From Flavonifractor sp052065355 (GTDB lineage Bacteria > Bacillota > Clostridia > Oscillospirales > Oscillospiraceae): a DNA stretch of 32,376 nt. Every line of letters begins with the position of its first letter. The first letter of the stretch is position 1. Both the position numbers and the translations under genes were made by a program. Where the stretch lies: NCBI RefSeq assembly GCF_052065355.1, contig NZ_JBQHUF010000021.1, positions 1-32,376 of the forward strand, in the 5' to 3' direction. Under the pieces are notes generated by a model. The model made no database searches and was not told the origin of the DNA. It saw only the letters and a program-made list of their open reading frames with translations. Positions 7,890-16,016 of this stretch are shown piece by piece.

Positions 7890-8449
7890 TCTATCTCCAG
7901 CTCTTTTTTGAGTTTTTTAAGGTGGGCCTGTTCGCCATCGGCGGAGGTCTTGCCACCATCCCCTTCCTCACCGACATGGGGGCCCGCACCGGCTGGTTTA
8001 CCTCCGGGGAGCTGGCCAACATGATCGCTATTTCCGAATCCACCCCCGGCCCTATGGGAGTAAACATGGCCACCTATGTGGGCTTTCACACCGGCGGCAT
8101 CCTGGGGGGCGTGGTGGCTACTCTGGGCCTGGTGTGTCCCTCCATCATCGTTATCCTGATCATCGCCGGATTCCTGAAGAAGTTCCGGGAGAGCCGTGGG
8201 GTAGACGCGGTATTCTACGGCATTCGTCCTGCCTCCACCGCCCTCATTGCCGCAGCGCTGGTGGAGGTGTGTTCCATTGCCCTGGTGAATACCGGGGCGG
8301 CTTTGGGCGGGATGAATTTCTTCCGTTGGCCGGCCATCCTCCTGGCGGTGATCGTTTTTGTCTGCCTTCAGGTCAAACCCTTGAAAAAGCTCCATCCCAT
8401 CGTGTTTATTGCCCTTTCAGCGGTAGTGGGCATCATTTTCCAGCTTTAA
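7886..8449 (+). CDS. chrA: Chromate transporter family protein, second half
   Basis: A 187-residue membrane protein of the single-domain CHR type and partner of the preceding gene. The signature FFKVGLFAIGGGLATIPFL near the N-terminus and ISESTPGPMGVNMATYVG are plainly visible, with about six membrane segments. The start at 7886 (ATGA overlap with the previous stop codon) is preferred over an upstream frame extension, because this overlap is typical for translationally coupled halves and the family begins at this point. The two proteins probably form one heterodimeric transporter. After its stop codon a weak hairpin, AAACAT-AGAA-ATGTTTTT (near 8548-8565), may end the transcript. Confidence 0.88.
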   Translation: MIYLQLFFEFFKVGLFAIGGGLATIPFLTDMGARTGWFTSGELANMIAISESTPGPMGVNMATYVGFHTGGILGGVVATLGLVCPSIIVILIIAGFLKKFRESRGVDAVFYGIRPASTALIAAALVEVCSIALVNTGAALGGMNFFRWPAILLAVIVFVCLQVKPLKKLHPIVFIALSAVVGIIFQL

Positions 8450-8575
8450 ATGTTATGAAAGCGAATTGCCTCCTCTTTTGCAGGACGAAGTGCGAAGGAC
8501 TGCAGAAAAGACGGGGGGAAGTCGGGAGAAACCGGTGCAGGTGCAGGAAACATAGAAATGTTTTTGCATAACACC

Positions 8576-8604
8576 TTGACAAGAACCGACGTCTTTAGTA
8601 GAAT
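8576..8604 (+). promoter_or_regulatory. Promoter of the LIV-type transporter operon
   Basis: TTGACA (8576-8581) and TAGAAT (8599-8604) are separated by 17 bases. This is the strongest promoter match upstream of livG, and the transcript would start near 8611. Confidence 0.88.
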
Positions 8605-8610
8605 AAAGAG

Positions 8611-8679
8611 TACCGATACTAAGCCGTTATGAAATGGCGCAAGGGGGCGCATCGTCTGGGAAAACGATGCGCCTTTTTT
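8611..8679 (+). promoter_or_regulatory. Leader RNA with internal terminator upstream of livG
   Basis: The leader starts with a 6-bp hairpin GCCGTT-ATGA-AATGGC (8623-8638). This is followed by a perfect 10-bp stem (8646-8655 with 8664-8673) and six T residues. This intrinsic terminator lies between the promoter and livG, so it should cut off the operon unless it is relieved. That suggests attenuation or a very short regulatory RNA. I do not recognise a known riboswitch class; the loops do not fit guanidine-II and no T-box sequence is present. Confidence 0.7.
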
Positions 8680-8716
8680 GTAAATGTTGGAATCCATAGG
8701 TACGGGAGGTACCGCC

Positions 8717-9484
8717 ATGGCAGCATTTCTTGAACTGCAGCACTGCCAGATGACCTTCAAGGGCCTTCAAGCTGTGAAGGAATTCTCCGCAACAGTGGAA
8801 CAAGGGAGTATCTGCGGTCTCATTGGCACCAACGGAGCGGGTAAGACTACGGTCATCAATATGCTCTCTGGTGTGTTGACGCCCACCAGCGGAAAGATCT
8901 TGCTGGAAGGGGAGGACATTACCGGGCTGCGGCCCGACCAGATCGCCCAGAAGGGCGTGGTGCGGACATATCAGAACCTGCGGCTGTTCCAGAAGATGAC
9001 GGTGTTGGAGAACGTGGTCATCGGGGCACAGATGCATGTGAAATCCAACTTCCTGGGCAGCATCATCGGCACGCCGGCTTATCGGCGGACCGAGCGGGAG
9101 CTGCGGGAGAAGTCCCTCCACATGCTGGAGCTGATGGGTATTGCCGACCACGCCGAGGATATCGCCGGCTCTCTGCCCTACGGCCTGCAGCGCCGGCTGG
9201 AGATCGCCCGCATCTTGGCGGCCGACCCCAAGCTGCTGCTGTTGGATGAGCCCGCCGCCGGCATGAATCCCCAGGAGAGCCTGGCCCTGGTGGAGATGCT
9301 GCGGAACATCCGAAAGGAGTTCGACCTGACCATCCTGCTCATCGAGCACGATATGAAGGTTATCATGGGCCTCTGCGATTACATCTACGCCATGGCCACC
9401 GGCGAGGTGATCGCCCACGGCCTGCCGGAGGAGATCCGGAAGGATCCCAAGGTGATCCAGGCATATCTGGGGAGGGCGGTCTGA
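8717..9484 (+). CDS. livG: LIV-type ABC transporter ATP-binding protein LivG
   Basis: One of the two ATPases of a branched-chain-amino-acid-type (HAAT family) importer, acting at the inner face of the membrane. The 255-residue protein has Walker A GTNGAGKTT and Walker B LLLLDEPAAGMNP. The ABC signature region is LPYGLQRRLEIARIL, where the usual LSGG is LPYG as is normal for LivG, and the H-loop is LLIEHDMKVIM. The start at 8717 has GGGAGGT six bases upstream; an earlier in-frame ATG at 8684 lies next to the leader terminator and has no ribosome site. The stop codon overlaps the livF start by one base. The substrate cannot be read from an ATPase. Confidence 0.93.
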   Translation: MAAFLELQHCQMTFKGLQAVKEFSATVEQGSICGLIGTNGAGKTTVINMLSGVLTPTSGKILLEGEDITGLRPDQIAQKGVVRTYQNLRLFQKMTVLENVVIGAQMHVKSNFLGSIIGTPAYRRTERELREKSLHMLELMGIADHAEDIAGSLPYGLQRRLEIARILAADPKLLLLDEPAAGMNPQESLALVEMLRNIRKEFDLTILLIEHDMKVIMGLCDYIYAMATGEVIAHGLPEEIRKDPKVIQAYLGRAV

Positions 9485-10194
9485 TGCTGGAACTGAAAGA
9501 CTTGGTGGTGCGCTACGGCGGCATCACCGCGGTGAACGGCGTGTCCCTCCAGGTGGAGGAGCATGAGACTGTTGCCCTCATCGGCGCCAACGGCGCCGGC
9601 AAAACCACCACGCTGCATACCATCTCCGGCCTGCTGAAGCCCGCGTCCGGCCAGGTGCTGTTTCGGGGTGAGGACATTACCAAAAGCCCGGCGGAGCGCA
9701 TCGTGGCCCGGGGTATCGTTCAGGTACCCGAGGGACGGCAGGTGTTTGCCAAGCTGACGGTAGAGGAAAATCTCCGGCTGGGCGCCTATCTGCGAAAGGA
9801 TAAGGCGGGCATTGCCGAAAGCTATGAAAAGGCCATGGCTCTGTTCCCCATCCTGAAGGAGCGGCGGCGTCAGCCGGCGGGGACGCTGTCCGGCGGCGAG
9901 CAGCAGATGCTGGCCATCGGACGGGCCCTGATGTCTGCTCCGCAGGTGCTGCTGCTGGACGAGCCCTCCATGGGCCTGTCCCCCCTGATGACCCAGCAGG
10001 TCTTTGACGTGCTGCAGGCGCTGAAAAAGCAGGGGATGACCATCCTGCTGGTGGAGCAGAACGCCTACGAGGCCCTTACCATTTCCGACCGGGCCTATAT
10101 CATGGAGACCGGCAGCATTACTCTGGAGGGAAGGAGCAGTGAGCTGATCGATGACCCCCGTGTCAAAGATGCTTACTTGGGTGGAGACCTATGA
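9484..10194 (+). CDS. livF: LIV-type ABC transporter ATP-binding protein LivF
   Basis: The second ATPase of the transporter, 236 residues, the usual LivF size. Walker A is GANGAGKTT, the signature is LSGGEQQMLAIGRAL, Walker B is VLLLDEPSMGLSP, and the switch histidine position is taken by Q in LLVEQNA, a LivF trait. It overlaps livG by one base and livH by four bases, so translation is coupled. It should pair with LivG to drive the LivH-LivM channel. Confidence 0.94.
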   Translation: MLELKDLVVRYGGITAVNGVSLQVEEHETVALIGANGAGKTTTLHTISGLLKPASGQVLFRGEDITKSPAERIVARGIVQVPEGRQVFAKLTVEENLRLGAYLRKDKAGIAESYEKAMALFPILKERRRQPAGTLSGGEQQMLAIGRALMSAPQVLLLDEPSMGLSPLMTQQVFDVLQALKKQGMTILLVEQNAYEALTISDRAYIMETGSITLEGRSSELIDDPRVKDAYLGGDL

Positions 10195-11087
10195 GCATAG
10201 AATACATTATCGCACAACTGATCAACGGCCTGCGCCTGGGCAGCGTCTACGCCATTGTGGCCATCGGCTATTCCATCGTTTACGGCATCCTGCGGCTGAT
10301 CAACTTCGCCCATGGCGATATCATGACCATCGGCGTTTACGTCATGCTGCTGTTTATGACCAGCACCGGCATGCCCCTTTGGGCCATCATCCTTATTTCG
10401 GTCCTGGTCAGCGTGATCGTAGGCGTGCTCATTGAGCGGTTGGCCTACCGACCCCTGCGCAGCGCCTCGGAGGAGGCGACCCTGATCTCCTCTTTGGCAG
10501 TGTCCACCCTGCTGCAGAACCTCTTACAGATGATCTTTTCACCCCAGAAGCAGGCCTTCAAGCTGCCTGACTTCTTCACGGAGCTCCACGACTTCGGACT
10601 GTTCAGCCTGTCCACCATGAATATCATCACCTTTGTGTCGGTGATCGTGATGGTGGTGGCCCTCACCCTGGTGGTACAGAAGACCAAGATCGGCACCGCC
10701 ATGCGGGCCTGTTCGGAGAATCTGGACGCCTCCCGGCTCATGGGCATCAATCCCAACAAGGTCATTGTCTTCGCCTTCGCCGTGGGCTCCGGCATGGCGG
10801 CTCTCGCGGGCCTGATGCTGGCCGGCGAGTACAAGACCATCGATCCCCTTATGGGCTTCATCCCCGGCCTGAAGGCCTTCTGTGCCGCGGTGGTGGGCGG
10901 TATCGGCAGCCTCCACGGCGCGGTGGTGGGCGGCCTGACCATCGGTGTGGCTGAGATGCTCTTCGCCGGACTGATGCCCACCAGCATCACCGCCTACCGG
11001 GATGCATTCGTGTTCGTAGTGCTCATTCTGGTGCTGCTGTTCTGTCCCAACGGCTTCTTTGGCCGGTCGGAAGGGGGGCGCAGCTGA
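10191..11087 (+). CDS. livH: LIV-type ABC transporter permease LivH
   Basis: A 298-residue inner-membrane permease with about eight membrane segments. Family signatures are GSVYAIVAIGYSIVYGILRLINFAHGDIMTIGVY near the N-terminus and the cytoplasmic EAA-like loop around RACSENLDASRLMGINPNKVI, which contacts the ATPases. It overlaps livF by four bases and livM by one base. It should form the channel with LivM. Confidence 0.94.
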   Translation: MSIEYIIAQLINGLRLGSVYAIVAIGYSIVYGILRLINFAHGDIMTIGVYVMLLFMTSTGMPLWAIILISVLVSVIVGVLIERLAYRPLRSASEEATLISSLAVSTLLQNLLQMIFSPQKQAFKLPDFFTELHDFGLFSLSTMNIITFVSVIVMVVALTLVVQKTKIGTAMRACSENLDASRLMGINPNKVIVFAFAVGSGMAALAGLMLAGEYKTIDPLMGFIPGLKAFCAAVVGGIGSLHGAVVGGLTIGVAEMLFAGLMPTSITAYRDAFVFVVLILVLLFCPNGFFGRSEGGRS

Positions 11088-12187
11088 TGAATACCATTCG
11101 TTTTCGGGACTGTAACTTGTTCCGGCTGGTGATGCTGGTGATCCTGCCTGCCCTGGTCATCATCTGGGGCTGCAATCAGGGCAGCTATTACTCCGCTATG
11201 ATCAGCACCTTCGCCATCAACATCCTGCTGGCAGCCAGTCTGAATCTGGTCAACGGCTTCTCCGGCATGTTTTCCATGGGACACGCCGCCTTTATGGCGG
11301 TGGGCGCTTACATATCCGCCTTCCTTACCCTGGATCCGGCCAAGAAGGCCTCCATGCTGCCCGGCCTGCCTCAGTGGCTCATTGATATCCAGCTGCCCCT
11401 GCTGGTGGCCCTGATCTTCTGCGGCCTGGCTGCCGCCCTGGTGGCACTGCTGATCGGTATTCCGGTGCTTCGGTTCAAGGGCCACTACCTGTCGGTAGCT
11501 ACTCTGGGTCTGATCGTCATCGTCCGGGCGGTGCTGGATAACTCGGATACCATCACCAATGGACCCCGGGGCATCACCGGCCTGCCCAAGGTGGCTACCG
11601 CACCCGTCATCTTCTTCGTGCTGCTTTTGTCCCTGTTCATCATGTTCCGGCTCATCCGTTCCCAGTACGGACGGGGACTCATCGCCATGCGGGATGACAG
11701 CGTGGCCGCCCAGAGCCTGGGCATCAATCTGACCCTGAAAAAGATCTCCATCTTCTGCATCAGCGCCTTCTTCGCCGGGGTAGCCGGCGCCCTGTGGGGC
11801 CACGTGCAGACGGTGATCTCCGGCCAGTTCTTCTACTACAGCATGAGCTTCAAGGTGGTGCAGATTTCCATCATCGGCGGCATGGCCTCTCTGTCCGGCG
11901 CCGCCGTGGGCTCCCTGTTCATGACCTTTGTGCCTGAGCTGCTGGCCCCGCTGGAGAGCGGCTTCACCATTTTCGGTGTCACTCTGCCCAGCATGTACGG
12001 CTTGTCCAACATCCTGATGGCCATCTTCCTCATCCTGGTCATCATCTTCCGCCGCCAGGGCCTGCTGGGCAGCAGCGAGATCCTGCTGGAGAGCTGGTTC
12101 TCCAAGGAGACCTACACCAGCCTGTTCAAGAAAGAGGAGTACCAAAAGCTGGCCGCGGCCTTTCAGCGAAGACCCAAAAAGAAATGA
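11087..12187 (+). CDS. livM: LIV-type ABC transporter permease LivM
   Basis: A 366-residue membrane permease. LivM hallmarks are LNLVNGFSGMFSMGHAAFMAVGAY in the N-terminal third and the coupling loop GRGLIAMRDDSVAAQSLGINLTLKKI near residue 200. The C-terminus carries a charged cytoplasmic tail (FKKEEYQKLAAAFQRRPKKK) longer than in many homologues. It follows livH with a one-base overlap. The binding-protein gene follows after a 56-base gap with its own strong ribosome site, which would allow higher translation of the binding protein. Confidence 0.93.
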   Translation: MNTIRFRDCNLFRLVMLVILPALVIIWGCNQGSYYSAMISTFAINILLAASLNLVNGFSGMFSMGHAAFMAVGAYISAFLTLDPAKKASMLPGLPQWLIDIQLPLLVALIFCGLAAALVALLIGIPVLRFKGHYLSVATLGLIVIVRAVLDNSDTITNGPRGITGLPKVATAPVIFFVLLLSLFIMFRLIRSQYGRGLIAMRDDSVAAQSLGINLTLKKISIFCISAFFAGVAGALWGHVQTVISGQFFYYSMSFKVVQISIIGGMASLSGAAVGSLFMTFVPELLAPLESGFTIFGVTLPSMYGLSNILMAIFLILVIIFRRQGLLGSSEILLESWFSKETYTSLFKKEEYQKLAAAFQRRPKKK

Positions 12188-12243
12188 GCAGCGCGAATAT
12201 GCGATGCACATAATTTATTTGAAGGAAAAAAGGAGAGATCACG

Positions 12244-13449
12244 ATGAAAAGAAGGAATAAACGTCTGCTTGCCGCTGCGATGGCCTGCGCCATGTCCCTG
12301 TCCCTGGCCGCCTGCTCCAATAACGGCGGGAACGACAAGGACCCCAGCGATTCCACCGGCGGCGCTGCTGCCACCGGCGACACCATCAAGGTGGGCGCCC
12401 TGTTCAACATCACCGGCGGCCAGGCATCCCTGGACGAGCCCAGCTACCGGGGCTTCCAGCTCTATTTTGACGAGCTGAATGAGGCCGGCGGCATCAACGG
12501 CCGCAAGGTGGAAGTGGTCTCTTACGATGGTAAGACCGACCAGACCACCTGCGCCACCAACACCAGCAAGCTCATTGACGTGGACAACGTAGTGGCCATC
12601 GGCGGTCTGGCCGATAGCAACTACGCATTCGCTGCCGGCAACGTGGCTCAGGAAGCCGGCGTGCCCTTCATCTTTGCCGGTGCTACTACCCCCACTCTGA
12701 ACGACATCGGCAACTATGTCTACCTCACCGCCTTTGGTGACGACACCTGCGCCTACGCCGCTGCCGACTATGTCACTGAGACCCTGGGCCTCACCAAGGT
12801 CTACATGCTGGTGGACCAGTCCATGGACTTCACCACCACTCTGGCCCGCTGCTTCCAGGAGCGTCTGGAGGAGAACGGCGGCGAGGTCGTTATGACCGAC
12901 AACTACATGAACAAGGACCCCGACTTCTCCGCCCAGATCGACCGCTACCTGGCTGACAACAAGGGCGCTGAGGCTCTGTTCTTCTCCAGCGTGCCCGACG
13001 ACATCGGCACCATCGTCAAGCAGTTCCGGGATAAGGGCGTCACTGAGCCCATCGTCTCCGGCGACGGCGCCGACACCCCCCTGCTGATGGAAGTGGCCGG
13101 TGAGGCCGCCGAGGGCGTGCTGGTCTCCACCCACTGCTCCTTCGAGAACCAGGATCCCGCTGTTCAGGACTTCGTCACCCTGTACACCGAGACCCAGGGC
13201 ACCGCTCCTGAGAACGCCTTTGCCGCTCTGGGCTACGACTGCGCCCACGTCATCGCCACCGCCATCGAGGCCTGCGGCGACGATGTGACCCCCGCCAACG
13301 TCCGGGACAACCTGGAGAAGATCCAGGACCTGCGCTGCGTTACCGGTACCATCTCCTACTCCGCTGAGAGTCATGTGCCTCAGAAGAGCGCCACCATCCT
13401 GGAAGTCAAGGACGGTGCCTTCGCTTTTGTGGCCGAGATCAATCCCTGA
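12244..13449 (+). CDS. livK: LIV-type substrate-binding lipoprotein
   Basis: The extracellular solute receptor of the transporter, 401 residues. A lipoprotein signal peptide ends in the lipobox LAAC with the lipidated cysteine at residue 24, followed by a polar, flexible linker. The mature part is a type I periplasmic-binding fold: GALFNITGGQASLDEPSYRGFQLYFDELNEAGGINGRKV is the usual first lobe of Leu/Ile/Val and amide receptors. AAAGGAGAG supports the start. Codon use is strongly biased toward GC-ending codons, consistent with high expression. The ligand is unknown; a hydrolase of the creatininase family downstream argues for an amide, cyclic amide or amino-acid derivative rather than plain branched-chain amino acids. 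Confidence 0.92.
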   Translation: MKRRNKRLLAAAMACAMSLSLAACSNNGGNDKDPSDSTGGAAATGDTIKVGALFNITGGQASLDEPSYRGFQLYFDELNEAGGINGRKVEVVSYDGKTDQTTCATNTSKLIDVDNVVAIGGLADSNYAFAAGNVAQEAGVPFIFAGATTPTLNDIGNYVYLTAFGDDTCAYAAADYVTETLGLTKVYMLVDQSMDFTTTLARCFQERLEENGGEVVMTDNYMNKDPDFSAQIDRYLADNKGAEALFFSSVPDDIGTIVKQFRDKGVTEPIVSGDGADTPLLMEVAGEAAEGVLVSTHCSFENQDPAVQDFVTLYTETQGTAPENAFAALGYDCAHVIATAIEACGDDVTPANVRDNLEKIQDLRCVTGTISYSAESHVPQKSATILEVKDGAFAFVAEINP

Positions 13450-13486
13450 GTCAGATTTTCAGGGCATATAAAGGAGGAACCCTCAA

Positions 13487-14248
13487 ATGGCAAACCATGA
13501 ACTTCTGAAACTGACGTCCCATCAGGTGAATACCGGCGGTTACAACAAGGCCATCCTGGCCGTCGGCTCCTGCGAGGCCCACGGTCCCCACCTGGCCTCC
13601 GGCACCGACACCCTGGTGTCCTACATGCTGTCCTGCCAGGTGGCTGACCAGTTCAACGACCTGCTGGTGCTGCCCCCCATTACCGTGGGGTACAGCGCCC
13701 ACTACGACACCTTCCCCTTCACCCTGACTCTGGGCTATGATACCGTCACCCAGGTGATCTACGACTATGTGGAGTCCACCATCCGTAACGGCATCACCCA
13801 CATCTTCATCCTCAACGGTCATGACGGCAACATCGCCCCCATCGAGGTGGCCAGCCGCAAGATCAAGGAGAAGTATCCCGAGGCCCGCATCGCTACCCTG
13901 CCCGCCTGGTGGGTCACCGCCGGCGACCTGCTGCCCAAGGGCACCTTCGAGGTGTGGGACGGCCTGGGTCATGCCGGTGAGGGAGAGAGCTCCATCGCCT
14001 ATTACCTCTATCCTCAGTGGTGTGAGCCCGAGCTGGCCAAGGGCTATGTGCCCGACAACCTGCCCGACTATGTGGAGATCAAGTGGGACTTCTCCGAGCT
14101 GACCAACACCGCCGCCACCGGCGACCCCACCAAGGCCACCCCCGAAAAGGGCGAGAAGATGGCCAAGGTGCTGGTAAAGTGCATGGTGGACGCCATCAAG
14201 AAGCTGGACGAGATCGGCTGGGACTACCGCACCACCGCCATCCGGTAA
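13487..14248 (+). CDS. Creatininase family amidohydrolase
   Basis: A 253-residue metal-dependent hydrolase of the creatininase fold. The family includes creatinine amidohydrolase, formamide deformylases of flavin and pterin pathways, and MftE peptidase. The metal ligands of the family are visible: E30 and H32 in GSCEAHGPHL, D41 in GTDT, H112 in NGHDGN, and an acidic cluster in GHAGEGES at 161-168. AAAGGAGG lies seven bases before the start. It is the last gene of the LIV-type operon, 37 bases after the binding protein, and a terminator follows. The most economical reading is that it opens or deformylates the solute imported by the transporter. The family is well supported; the substrate is not known. 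Confidence 0.9.
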   Translation: MANHELLKLTSHQVNTGGYNKAILAVGSCEAHGPHLASGTDTLVSYMLSCQVADQFNDLLVLPPITVGYSAHYDTFPFTLTLGYDTVTQVIYDYVESTIRNGITHIFILNGHDGNIAPIEVASRKIKEKYPEARIATLPAWWVTAGDLLPKGTFEVWDGLGHAGEGESSIAYYLYPQWCEPELAKGYVPDNLPDYVEIKWDFSELTNTAATGDPTKATPEKGEKMAKVLVKCMVDAIKKLDEIGWDYRTTAIR

Positions 14249-14257
14249 TAAAAAGCC

Positions 14258-14299
14258 AAAATGCCGTCCGTGCGCAACTGCGCACGGACGGCATTTTTT
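14258..14299. terminator. Bidirectional terminator between converging operons
   Basis: A perfect 15-bp stem (14261-14275 with 14280-14294, loop AACT) is flanked by AAAA on the left and TTTTTT on the right. It can end the creatininase operon on the plus strand and the small minus-strand gene that stops at 14298. Confidence 0.9.
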
Positions 14300-14639
14300 A
14301 GTTCTGACCCTGGAGCAGGCAGCGCTCTCCCTGCTCCAGGTAATGGGCGTCCGCCCGCACCGACAGGCGGCGGGCGGGGATCTCCTTAGGCAGATAGAAA
14401 CGGATGCCCCGGAGCACCACGTCCACGGCTTCCGGACCGTGATGGGCAGGGACGGCAAAGATTCGGGTCCCCCGGGTGATGTCGCCCTCCACCACATCTA
14501 CGGATACCGCCACCCGCCGCTCAGGCAGCACCCCGGTAAGACGGAGCGAACAGTCTAGCGTCTGCCAGCCCCCAGGTTCCAGGGACCCCAGGTCACAGTA
14601 CAGCGCTCCGCCCTCCAGGGTCAGTTGGCGTTCCAGCAT
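14298..14639 (-). CDS. Small hypothetical protein downstream of proBA
   Basis: A 113-residue protein that I do not recognise. It has no signal peptide, membrane segment or cysteine motif. Alternating hydrophobic residues (GALYCDLGSLEPGGWQTLDCSLRL, RRVAVSVDVVEG, VDVVLRGIRFYLP) suggest an all-beta, immunoglobulin-like sandwich. The start at 14639 has GGGGG eight bases upstream; a TTG at 14654 is the alternative. It lies after the proBA terminator, so it is transcribed by read-through or from its own promoter. The open frame, ribosome site and exact fit between two terminators make it a likely real gene, but no function can be assigned. Confidence 0.6.
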   Translation of the reverse strand: MLERQLTLEGGALYCDLGSLEPGGWQTLDCSLRLTGVLPERRVAVSVDVVEGDITRGTRIFAVPAHHGPEAVDVVLRGIRFYLPKEIPARRLSVRADAHYLEQGERCLLQGQN

Positions 14640-14652
14640 GGGACACACCCCC

Positions 14653-14690
14653 AAACAAAATCATACGGCAGGCGCTGCCGCCTGCCGTAT
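14653..14690 (-). terminator. proBA terminator
   Basis: A perfect 12-bp stem (14690-14679 with 14674-14663, loop of four) is followed on the minus strand by GATTTTGTTTG. It lies about 37 bases after the proA stop codon. Confidence 0.8.
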
Positions 14691-14726
14691 GTAATGATAT
14701 GGTCCAGGGGCCGCTCCATCCTATGC

Positions 14727-15974
14727 TCAGCGGATCTGGCCCGTGCCGTAAACGATAAATTTGCTGGAGGTCAGCTCCTCCAGGCCCATGGGTCCCCGGG
14801 CGTGCATCTTCTGGGTGGAGATGCCGATCTCCGCACCCAGGCCGAACTCAAAGCCATCGGTGAACCGGGTGGAGGCATTGACATACACCGCTGCCGCGTC
14901 CACCACGTCCAGGAACCGCTGGGCGGCGGTATAGTCATTGGTGACGATAGCCTCGGAGTGGCCGCTGCCGTGCTGGGCGATAAAGTCGGTGGCCTCCTCA
15001 AAGCCGCCTACCACCTTGACGGCCAGGATGTAGTCGCCAAATTCGGTGTCCCAGTCGGTCTCTGAGGCGGGCTTTACCACATCGCCCAGAATAGCCTGGG
15101 TTTCCGGGCAGCCCCGCAGCTCCACATTCTTGGTCTGGAGCAGCTGCCAGGCCATGGGCAGAAAGTCCCGGGCGATGCCCCGGTCCACCAGCAGGCACTC
15201 GGCGGCGTTGCACACCGAAGGCCGGGAGGTCTTGGCGTTGTGGATAATCCGGGCGGCCATGTCCAGGTCGGCTCCTTCATGGACATAGACGTGGCAGATA
15301 CCCACGCCGGTCTCGATCACCGGCACCTTGGCGTTTTCTACCACACTGCGGATCAGACCCGCGCCTCCGCGGGGGATGAGCACGTCCAGGTATTCGGTGA
15401 GGCCCATCAGCTCGTTGGCGCTCTCCCGGCTGGTATCCATCACCAGCGCTACGCAGTCCCGGGGCAGGCCGGACTCCTCCAGAGCGTCCCGCATGACGGA
15501 TACGAAGGCCTGGTTGGAGCGGAAGGCCTCCTTGCCGCCCCGGAGGATTACCGCGTTGCCCGACTTGAGACACAGGGCTGCGGCGTCCACCGTCACATTG
15601 GGCCGGGCCTCATAGATGATGCCGATGACCCCCAGAGGCACCCGGCGCTTGCCGATGACCAGCCCGTTGGGCCGGGTGGACATTTTGGTCACCTCTCCGA
15701 TAGGGTCGGGGAGAGCGGCCACCTGCCGCACACCCTCCACGATACCGGCGATGCGGCCCTGGTCCAGGGCCAGCCGGTCCAGCAGGGCGGGGCGGAGGCC
15801 GGCGGCCTTACCTGCCTCCAGGTCGGCGGCGTTGGCGGACAGAATTTCCTCCTGACGGGTGAGAATGGCGGAAGCAATGGCCTCCAGCGCCTGATTCTTC
15901 CGGGCGGTACCCGCCACGGACAGCACCCGGGCGGCGTTTTTGGCTGCCAGACCCTGGGTTTCCAACTGTGTCAT
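14727..15974 (-). CDS. proA: Glutamate-5-semialdehyde dehydrogenase (gamma-glutamyl phosphate reductase)
   Basis: The second enzyme of proline synthesis; it reduces gamma-glutamyl phosphate to glutamate semialdehyde with NADPH. The 415-residue protein shows the family landmarks VPLGVIGIIYEARPNVTVDAAALCLKSGN, RGGKEA and PRGGAGLI. The catalytic cysteine is C255 in RPSVCNAAECLL, and the C-terminal LTSSKFIVYGTGQIR closes the fold. The length is normal. AAGGAGTG supports the start. It follows proB by 42 bases, so the two form one operon, as is usual because the intermediate is unstable. Confidence 0.97.
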   Translation of the reverse strand: MTQLETQGLAAKNAARVLSVAGTARKNQALEAIASAILTRQEEILSANAADLEAGKAAGLRPALLDRLALDQGRIAGIVEGVRQVAALPDPIGEVTKMSTRPNGLVIGKRRVPLGVIGIIYEARPNVTVDAAALCLKSGNAVILRGGKEAFRSNQAFVSVMRDALEESGLPRDCVALVMDTSRESANELMGLTEYLDVLIPRGGAGLIRSVVENAKVPVIETGVGICHVYVHEGADLDMAARIIHNAKTSRPSVCNAAECLLVDRGIARDFLPMAWQLLQTKNVELRGCPETQAILGDVVKPASETDWDTEFGDYILAVKVVGGFEEATDFIAQHGSGHSEAIVTNDYTAAQRFLDVVDAAAVYVNASTRFTDGFEFGLGAEIGISTQKMHARGPMGLEELTSSKFIVYGTGQIR

Positions 15975-16016
15975 AGTCGTTCACTCCTTATTGTTTCAAA
16001 TCGACGCGCAACGTGG

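Noticed and set aside
8611..8679. Mini-ykkC (guanidine-II) riboswitch
   Set aside because: The two hairpin loops are ATGA and CTGGGAAA, not the required ACGR type.
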